This document shows, piece by piece, positions 32,294-40,600 of a stretch of DNA of 40,693 nucleotides. Source of the stretch: an uncultured Kiritimatiellota bacterium (lineage in GTDB: Bacteria > Verrucomicrobiota > Kiritimatiellia > RFP12 > UBA1067); contig CAKULV010000031.1 in the NCBI GenBank assembly GCA_934667425.1, positions 1 to 40,693 of the forward strand, given 5' to 3'. The translations under genes were made by a program, and so were the position numbers. The stretch's first letter is position 1; each line of letters begins with the position of its first letter. The notes beneath the pieces were generated by a model that saw nothing but the letters and a program-made list of their open reading frames with translations, had not been told where the DNA came from and made no database searches.

Positions 32294-33505
32294 TCAGAAC
32301 CGCCTGAGCGCCGCTTTGATCGCATCGACCCTGTCGGTGCGCTCCCACGGGAATGCGCTGCGCCCGAAATGCCCGTAGGCTGCGGTATCCTCGTACTTCC
32401 AGCCCTTCGGCGCGGTGAGGCCGAGATCCTCCGTAAGCGCATACGGACGGAAATCAAAGACCTTCCCGGATAGCAGCATCTTCTCCAACTGCCCGTTAGT
32501 GACGCCATGCGCACTGCCAAACGTCTTCACGCAGATGGAGACCGGTCTGTCTACGCCTATCGCGTACGCGACCTGGATCTGGCACCGGTCCGCCAGGCCT
32601 GCGGCAACGATGTTCTTCGCCGCATACCGCGCATAGTAGGCGGCGCTCCTGTCGACCTTGGACGGATCCTTCCCGGAGAACGCGCCGCCGCCATGCGCCG
32701 CCATCCCGCCATACGTATCGACGATGATCTTGCGGCCCGTGAGGCCGGAGTCGCCGCAAGGCCCGCCAACCACGAACTTGCCAGTCGGGTTTATCAGGAA
32801 CTTCGTGCGGTTCGTGAGCAGCCTCGTCTTCGCGAGGAAGTCGCGTGCCGCCTCCTCCATCGCCTTGTAGCACTTCGCGCAAGCCCCTTCTTCGGTAGTC
32901 TGGTGGGACAGCACTACGGTATCGATGGCCAAGGGCTTCCCGTTCTCGTATACGACAGATATCTGCCCCTTGGAGTCCGGACGCAGGAACGGCATCGTCC
33001 CCTTCTTCCGCATCTTCGCGAAATGCGCGAGCATGGCGTGCGACCACATGATGGGCGCCGGCATCAGCTCCTTCGTCTCGTTGGACGCATAGCCGAACAT
33101 CATCCCCTGGTCGCCCGCGCCCTGCTTCATCCGCTTGCTGCGGTTGACACCCTGCGCGATGTCTGGGCTCTGCCCGTGCAGCGCGCTCATGTAGATGAAC
33201 GTATTCCACGCAAAGCCTTCCGACTCGCGGTCATATCCTATCTTTTTCGCGACCTCGCGGGCTATTGCCCCCGTATTGACATCCTCAAATCCATGGCAGG
33301 TAATTTCTCCCGCATTCATCACCAGATTCGGCGCGACCATCGTTTCGCAGGCCACACGCGCATTGCGGTCCTTCGCAAGGCAGGCGTCAAGGATTGCATC
33401 CGAGATCCGGTCTGCCACCTTGTCCGGATGCCCTTCCGATACGGACTCGGAGGTGAATACGTGACGGTGTGATTCTTTCATATCAAGACTTTCAAGCATA
33501 TACAT
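32294..33505 (-). CDS. metK: S-adenosylmethionine synthetase
   Basis: A protein of about 403 residues that makes S-adenosylmethionine from Met and ATP. VFTSESVSEGHPDKVADRIS opens the conserved region; MKQGAGDQGMMFGYA is signature 1, and GGGAFSGKDPSKVDRSAAY contains signature 2 with the catalytic Lys and Asp. The C-terminus WKYEDTAAYGHFGR and FPWERTD is typical. Three in-frame ATGs (33505, 33499, 33481) are possible; KESHRHVF after 33481 is closest to the family start, but TGGTACAAT ends 13 bases before 33505. No SAM riboswitch was recognised in the 92-base leader region. It heads the run yggU-tadA-tsaC and onward. Confidence 0.97.
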   Translation of the reverse strand: MYMLESLDMKESHRHVFTSESVSEGHPDKVADRISDAILDACLAKDRNARVACETMVAPNLVMNAGEITCHGFEDVNTGAIAREVAKKIGYDRESEGFAWNTFIYMSALHGQSPDIAQGVNRSKRMKQGAGDQGMMFGYASNETKELMPAPIMWSHAMLAHFAKMRKKGTMPFLRPDSKGQISVVYENGKPLAIDTVVLSHQTTEEGACAKCYKAMEEAARDFLAKTRLLTNRTKFLINPTGKFVVGGPCGDSGLTGRKIIVDTYGGMAAHGGGAFSGKDPSKVDRSAAYYARYAAKNIVAAGLADRCQIQVAYAIGVDRPVSICVKTFGSAHGVTNGQLEKMLLSGKVFDFRPYALTEDLGLTAPKGWKYEDTAAYGHFGRSAFPWERTDRVDAIKAALRRF

Positions 33506-33518
33506 TTAAATGTTGCCT

Positions 33519-33527
33519 ATTGTACCA
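33519..33527 (-). promoter_or_regulatory. Extended -10 promoter of metK
   Basis: Minus strand TGGTACAAT (33527 to 33519), 13 bases before the first ATG. The resulting leader would be about 6 bases for ATG 33505 or 30 bases for ATG 33481. No clear -35. Confidence 0.55.
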
Positions 33528-33597
33528 CATCTTAAGGCGAAACGGGGGAATGCCTGAGATCCCAAATCCGGCGAAGCATAAAGGATTGCGAGACTTC

Positions 33598-33930
33598 TTA
33601 ATCGGCCCGGCGACGGCACCCGGACATGATTCGTCTTCTTTGCTTTATTGTCTGTTGCGTTTTCACGACAAGCGCCACTGCAAGCCATGCAAGCCATGTG
33701 CCTGCGCAAGAGAATCCCAGCACCGACAAAAGCCGCTCCCTTGCGTAGTATTTGTCGTGAATACGCTTCCGTGCGTTGGCATCGTCCGTCAAAGAACATT
33801 CATGTTGCCTCCGTACATGGATTGAATGCGCTTCCGTCAGAAAAGAGGGTCCGGAAAGAAGCAGACCATAAAAAAACACTCTGATTAACAAACTGTGAAA
33901 CGTCGATCTTCCAAGGGGCCTCATACTCAA
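33598..33930 (-). CDS. Small protein with two hydrophobic segments, in the RHS locus
   Basis: Up to 110 residues, no family recognised. Hydrophobic stretches are FHSLLIRVFFYGLLLSGPSF (about residues 11-30) and SVLGFSCAGTWLAWLAVALV (about 69-88), separated by a charged segment rich in His and Arg, and it ends in a basic tail. TTG 33930 has GGGAGG at a good 6-base spacing; ATG 33924 is the alternative. It starts 15 bases after the secreted-protein gene and shares its lower GC content, so it belongs to the same cargo. It might be a second immunity or accessory protein, but it could also be spurious. Confidence 0.45.
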   Translation of the reverse strand: MSMRPLGRSTFHSLLIRVFFYGLLLSGPSFLTEAHSIHVRRQHECSLTDDANARKRIHDKYYARERLLSVLGFSCAGTWLAWLAVALVVKTQQTIKQRRRIMSGCRRRAD

Positions 33931-33945
33931 CTTTCACCTCCCTAT

Positions 33946-34626
33946 CTACAAATCATCTACATAGACCTCAATGTCATTAATTGCACCGGCTTGTGCTTCG
34001 GAATGCCGTCTAACCTGTAAGTTCTCTACTGTCATTGTAAGTTTCATTAACCCATTGGTTTTCTGTGACAAGGAAAGTGAAATTAAAAAGGATGAGTCCA
34101 TGCAATTTGTTGACCAGTCTTTATTACTATTCTTCAACAGAGCATCAACCTCATCACAGGATGGTATTGGGATTTTAATTTTATACCGATAATCACAATC
34201 ACGTGACAGAGCCTTAAGTATATTCATACAATCAGCACTACTCATGCTCGTTGTGAAAGTACGGGAAGCCGTAATCCTGAACAACCGGTGCGAGTTTGCG
34301 TCATGGAACAGCGTTGCGAAATCAAAAAACTTGCTTCTGCTGGCAACGGAATTTGTAATGCATAAAAATTTATTACTCTCGCAGGATTGAGCAAAAGCCG
34401 CATTGCTGCAAGTGTTTGTCCGCCCAAATGAGTAATCGAGAAACTCGCCATATCCCGTAGATCCCAAACGGCCATACCCCTTTGGCGCATAATGTGCAGC
34501 ATAAATACCAAGTCCGGTACGCATGTCTCCCTGTGCGACATCGAATGTTGCAAATAAGTATGTCAGCAAAGTGCAAGCTACTGTTAATAACGATCTTTGT
34601 AAAAAAATATTATCGCCGTAGAACAT
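33946..34626 (-). CDS. Secreted Cys-rich protein overlapping the RHS gene; candidate immunity protein
   Basis: A 226-residue protein with no recognised family. It has a signal peptide (LLTVACTLLTYLFATFDVAQ, about residues 14-33) and at least seven Cys in the mature part (NTCSNAAF, QSCESNKFLCIT, ADCMN, RDCDYR, PSCDEV, TNCMDS), pointing to a disulphide-bonded periplasmic protein. ATG 34626 is preferred because AGGGAGG lies 5 bases upstream; it overlaps the RHS stop codon region by 17 bases. GC content is well below that of the RHS core. Position and coupling are those of an immunity gene for an RHS tip, here acting outside the cytoplasm. No toxin-immunity pair is known to me with this sequence, so the role is inferred. 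Confidence 0.62.
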   Translation of the reverse strand: MFYGDNIFLQRSLLTVACTLLTYLFATFDVAQGDMRTGLGIYAAHYAPKGYGRLGSTGYGEFLDYSFGRTNTCSNAAFAQSCESNKFLCITNSVASRSKFFDFATLFHDANSHRLFRITASRTFTTSMSSADCMNILKALSRDCDYRYKIKIPIPSCDEVDALLKNSNKDWSTNCMDSSFLISLSLSQKTNGLMKLTMTVENLQVRRHSEAQAGAINDIEVYVDDL

Positions 34627-37600
34627 GTGGGCCTCCCTGTGCATCATACGCCGCGTTCTCTGCTCTCAATGCTTGCACTTTCCGAATCAGGGATAGTTCT
34701 TCTTTATCCCTTGCTTCTCGTGCAGGTTTGGGACAATCACAAATTGCCTCTACCCTTCTTTTAAAATCCTGGACGGCCTGTTCATGTCGCCGTGCAACAG
34801 AGATATGGTCTTTTTCATATTGCATTTTGGTCAGAAAGTCATTCGATGTTCGGAAGTAAACATCAACAAAAGTATTTGGAGGATTGACATCCACTTTGAA
34901 GCCTATCTTCCCACCTGGGTATTTCGTTTCAGATACACTATATGTTGGACCCTTGTAAACAGTAAGAGCTAAACACTTCGCATCATCTGTATCAGGCCAC
35001 CCAGACGGTGGCGCTGTGCCTGGAAGGTGTTTTATAACGATTATAGCCAACCCAAGATAATCACTTCCGGATATTGGGTTGTTATTTATCAGTGAGTACA
35101 AATTGGCACCCCCATCTTCCCCAATAGGATCGCGATTGAGCCAGCGCATGAGCGATGGGACATAGAAGCGGTAGCCGTAATAGTAGAGGCCCGTCTCGCC
35201 ATCGAAATACTTGGTCGAGAACCGGTGGCGGAAGATGTCGGAAAGCGGGCCGGACTGGGCGACTGTCTTGCCGAATGCGCCGTAGGTGTAGGCAGCGACG
35301 ACGGCACCATTCGCATTGCAGTAGTGGGTGACGTTCCCGTTGCTGTCATAGAACGGGACATAGGGAACTCCATCGACGGTGAGGTAGATGAGTCCACCGA
35401 TACCTCCGGCGTCTTGGAACGAGCCGGACAGATCCTTGCCCCAGTAGTAATGAATCGTAGAAGTAGTGCCGTTCGTGTGCGCAATGCGTTCCTCGACGAG
35501 GTTCCAGCCGTCGTAGAAGCAGGTAGTCGTCGCCTCTGGCGTCACCTTGCGGACGCGGCGGGACTGCGCGTCGTAGGAGTTCGTCACGAGGGGAACGCCG
35601 TTCGAGGAAACCGAGACGAGGCGGTTGGCCGCATCGTAGGCGTAGGCCCACGGGCCGAACGCGGTGAGGTTCCCGTCGGCGTCGTAGGCCGGCGTGACCG
35701 GCGGGGCGGCCTGCCCCAGGCCGCCGTCTGGGGTCGGCGGGCAGGGGGCTGCCCGCCCTACCTGCGTGTACTGGTTGAGGCTGTTCGCCGCGTAGGCGTT
35801 GGTGACGCCGCCGGACGCGGCAAGGACGGCATTCCCGATGTGGTCGTAGGAATGGGCCTCGCCGTTGCCGCCGACAGTCGCGGAGACCACCTCGCCGCGA
35901 GCGTTGTACGCGAACGTGTCCGCGTTGCGCGAGATGGGGCGCGACAGCGCGTCGTAGGCGTAGGCAAGTGAGTTGACGGGAGTGCCGTTGACGCGGCTTT
36001 CGATATGCGTGACAAGATCGCGGCGGCACGGGTCGCGCACGAGCGCGCGGGTGAATGCCGTCCCGTTCGCGAACGTAAGCGCAAAGCCCGCGTCTAGCCC
36101 GTCTGGTGTGTACGCGTAGGCCACGACGGCCTCGGCGTTCGATATGGCAGTGAGCCGTCCGTCCGTGCCGTAGGCGTATCGTTGCGCGTAGGCAACAGAC
36201 GGCGACGGAGCGCCGTCCCTGCCGGCCAACGCCACAAGCCGGCCCTGTCCGTCAAGTTCACGCACGAGCGTCGCCGACTCGCCGCCGACCGTCCACGCCT
36301 CGTTCGTCGCCGTGCCGCTGTCCGCAAGGGCAAGCGCAACGGCGGCAATGCCGTTCGACGAGGAGGCTAGCCGCCCGAATGCGTCCCTCGCGAACGCCGC
36401 ATCGTCCGAGCCGTCCGGGGAGCGGCGCCCGACGATCTGGCGTTTCGCGTCGTAGACGTTTTCGGCCCAACGTCCGCTGGCGCATGTCGTGCGCAGCGGC
36501 AGCCCGTCGGGCGTATGGGTGTAGGCGACGGCCGAGCCGTCGGCGTATGTCTTCGACGTGCAGTTGCCAGTGGCCGCATCGTACGCCCAGCGCGTCACGT
36601 CCCAGATCGCGCCGTCCCGCGTCGTCGCGAGAGACGTGCGCCGTCCCGCAGTGTCGTACCCGCAGCGCACTGGGCATGTCGCACCGTCCTCGGCGACGAC
36701 GTTGCCGACGGCGTCGCAGACCGCGCGCGTCTCGATGCCCAGCGCGTTGACCGTGCGGACCCTGCGTCCGAGCGCATCGTGCCCATACGTCTCCATCACG
36801 GCATCCGTGCCGTTCGTGTACGTCGAGACGGATGCGGTATCGCCCGCCGCGCCGTAGGCGTATGACGACACGGGACGCCGGACGCCCCCGACCGTGACTT
36901 CGACGCGCACGTTACGCCCGAATGCGTCGTAGGCGAAGTGCCGCGTCTCGCCGGATGTTTTCCGTTCCACGTCAAGGCCGTATCGCGTCCGCCGCACGAC
37001 TGGCGGCGCGGCCGTAGACGTCCGCGTCTCCGTCGCAAGGCCCGTTGCCGTGTCGAAGGATGTCTTCTCGACCACATTCGGGCCACCCGACTCCAGTGTT
37101 TCGACGTGTGAACGCAGGGCGTCCGAAAGGCCCGTCAGCCGCTCGCGCGTGACCAAGCAGGAGTTCGTCATTCCGGCGGCGAACGTCCGCTCCGCCGTCA
37201 CGCGCCATGCCACGTTCGATGCGTCGGTCTCGTAGGTGACGTCGCTCCGCCGCGCCACTCCGTCCGCCGCCGTGCCGACAGGCTCGCCGCAGGCGCCGTA
37301 CAGATAGGAGACCGTCACGCCAGACCTGGAATCGGATGCCGACAGGATGCGGGACGAGGTCCCGTCGTAGATGTACGTGACGGACGAGAGCGGCGTCTCG
37401 GCCGACGCCACCCGCCCAAGCCAGTCGTAGGTGGTGACAGAGTTCGTGACCGTGCCGCAGTCGGAGGATTCCGTGACCACGTACGCGACGCGGCGTCCGT
37501 CGGCGGCATACCCGTCGAAGCGGCGCTCATCCGCCCACGCCGGCTCCGGGGACGGCTCCCCGTCCGGGCCGAGCCCCACCGCGCCCCATTCGCGGCGCAC

Positions 37601-40600
37601 CGACGTGCCGCCGCCGAACGCGCTGCGCACCGTGGTGCGCACGACCTCGACCCCGCCGGTGCGGACGCTCCCAGCCTCAACGACAGTCCCGTCCCCCGGG
37701 TGGAGCCGCTCCGTGACGGTCTCGACGCCCCGCCCGTCCGTCTCGACCCTGTATCCGTCGCCGCCGAGCGGATAGGCGGTGGACGAGACGGAGAGCAGCC
37801 TCGACGGCGGGGGCGCCGTCGCCACGACGGCCTCGCCTGGCGTCGTTCCGGCGTACACCACCGTGTTCGTCTCGCGTCCGAGCGCATCGTAGAAACGCTG
37901 CGTGACGCGGTACTGGCCGTTCGTCGACATGTCGGCGAGCCACACGTCCTCAATCGCGTTGTAGAGGTGGTCCGTGCCGGTCTGCGCGGAGCGCAGCGTC
38001 TTGCGCCCCTCGCGGTCGCGCCTCCACAGGAGGCGGCAGCACGAGTAGGCGTTCGTGAGCGACGTTCCGTCGAGGTAGGTCGTGGAGCGCAGGCGGTTCC
38101 GGCTGTCGTAGACGGATCGCTCGTCGGCGATGATCGTGTTCCCGTCCGTCAGGCGGGTCGTGCGCCGGAGGACTGTGCCGTAGGATGCGTCGGCCTCCGT
38201 GACGGTGTAGGTCGGGAATGCGGTCGCCGGGGACGGCGACCCTCCCGCGTACGGGCCGTAGCGGCGCGTCGCGCAGGACAGGACTCCGTTCGTGAGGGAA
38301 TATGCGTTGACGGTGAGGATGCCGTCCTCGTCCAGCGATTCCGCGACGGCGTTGCGCATGAGGAGAGGCGTCCCATCGCCCGTGTCCGCGTAGGTGATCC
38401 CATACGAGTAGGCGTTCGCCGCGTCGCCGATCTCGTCGCCCTGCGACCCAGCCCGCCACGTCTCCTTCCTGACTGCGGCGTAGCCGCCCCGCGTGAGGCG
38501 AGTGTAGCGCGTCCACGTGCGGCCGATGGCGGTCGCTACGCCGTTCGCGACCACGTATCTCGTCTCGGTACGCGGAAGCGCGGCGTCATCCTGATGGCAG
38601 GAGTCGCCGGAATGGGGCCCGTAGCCCCAGACGGTCACGAAGGCGTCCGACAGCCCGGAGACGCCGCAAAGCCCGTTCGACGACACCGACGGGAAGTCCG
38701 CCGGCACCGGGGACCCGTCCCTCTGCTCCACGCGCAGGGTCTCGCGCCCGTCCGCGTCCCAGTCCGAATACCTCCATGCAAGGGCATTGCCCCGCATGAG
38801 CCTGAGCCTGCCGTGCCGGGCGGAATGGCGGGGATCGTCCCACCACCCGGCCCTCGCCCACCTCGTCCCGGCGCCGGTGGACTCCTCGCGGAAGGTCTCG
38901 CGGAGGACGGCGTTGTCGCAGTCACCGATGCGGCTGCGCTCCACCGTGACGGACGAGAGGACATTGCCGGCCGCATCGGACACGGTTTCCGTCTCGCTCA
39001 CCTTCCCGCCGTCGGCGGCGGAGAGGCCGCCGGACTCCACGAGGCGCGTCACGGCGCCCGAGACGCCGTCGAGCCGGGTCCAGCTGCCGCCGGAACAGGT
39101 GTACGTCTCGTCGGACATCACGTTTCCGAGGCGGCTGACCTTGCGGAGCCGGACGCGGGACGGGTCGCCGTCCACGTTCGCGATCTCCCACGTGTGCTCC
39201 AGCGTCTGCGCCGCCGCGTCATAGACCGTCACCCTCACCCCGTTGGGGACGTCCTCGATGCGCAGGTCGCACCCCCTCCGGTCGCCGCACGCGATGCGCC
39301 GCGCCCCGGGCGAGGCCGTGTCGGCGACGTGGGCGTCGGGATGCCCGAGGACGCGGAACGTGGACCTCGACACGGACACGGGGCCGTCCGCCGAGAACCA
39401 CGCGAACCCGGCGACGTGGCCCTTGACCGGCCGGCCGAGCGGTATGCGGAAGCGGAGCGATCCGAGCGAGGCTCCCTCCAGCGAGTCGCAGGCGCCGTCC
39501 GCGCAGTCGTCGTCGCACCCGCCGCACCCGCCGCCGAGGATGTCTTCCCCGTGACTGCCCTCCCCGCAGTCCCGGTCGCCGTACGAATGCGCCGCCGTCC
39601 CCGACCAGACCTCGACACCGTCCACGTACACGCGGCACGTGCCGCCGTCCGACGACGACGTGACGCACCCCGCGTCCAGCCCGACGCCCGTGACCGCCTT
39701 CAGCGCGCAGCCGCCGTCGTACCACTGCCCGCTCCATCCGGTGCACCAGCTCCGGCGGAGGCACGCGGTGTCGAGGGGATAGTCCCCGGCCGAGTAGCGG
39801 TCCTCCTGCCACGAGTACATGAGCATGGGTGCGCACCCGTGCCCGCCGCACTCCCACCTCGCCGACGGGTCGAGCACGACGATGCCGCCGCCTCCGCCGC
39901 CGGGAGACCTGCGGCGCGGGGCACGGGCCGCGGACGGCATGGGAAGCGGACAGTCCGGGATCGGGCATACGCCGGGACGCAGGACCGCGACTTCCCCGCC
40001 ATTGGCGTCCCCCGCGTAGCGCATCCACCCGCCGGAGCCGGACTCCACGGCGTCCGCGAGCCATCCGGAGTCAAGCTCGCCGCCGGACGGCGCGGCGCGG
40101 CACGGGCGCATCGTGCGGTCCACGGCGAGCCGCACCTTCGAGCGGGTGCCGTCCGTGAACACGTTGAACTTCGCCCCGCTCAGCCCGGTTATCCCATCGC
40201 CGCCCTCGACGCGCACGGCCGGCGCGTATGCGATGAGGTGGAGCGGCGACGGCGAGCAGGCCGTGGGCGCGGTCGCGCGGACGCGCAGCGTGACCAAATG
40301 CGGGAAGGCGTTCGTGGAGAGCGGGATGCGGAGGCTGTCGCCGAACGGGGATGCAGCGGCGGAGCCGGAGTCGCCCGCGTCCGTCTCCCATTCGAGTACG
40401 GCCCCCTCAAGCATCCACCCCGCGGCGCCGGCCGGCGACGCCGAAACGAAGAGGCCCTGCCAGGGGTTCGAGAGGCCGACCGCAAACGTCCTCTCCCAGA
40501 CGAGGTTCGTCATCCCCGCCGGCCAGTCGGCGGCAAAGCCGCCGAAGAGCCGCCACGACACGAGCGAGCCAGCTGCGGCGACGGCGGCGGGCGGCGCGGC

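Noticed and set aside
33506..33597. SAM riboswitch upstream of metK
   Set aside because: The region is under 100 bases, contains the stop of the upstream gene's surroundings and a promoter, and shows no SAM-I-type helices or terminator; the predicted leader is only 6-30 bases.
34800..34860. Zincin metalloprotease active site in the RHS tip (EKDHISVARRHE)
   Set aside because: The order of residues does not give HExxH or the ExxH-HE pattern of a known peptidase family; kept only as a vague hint.
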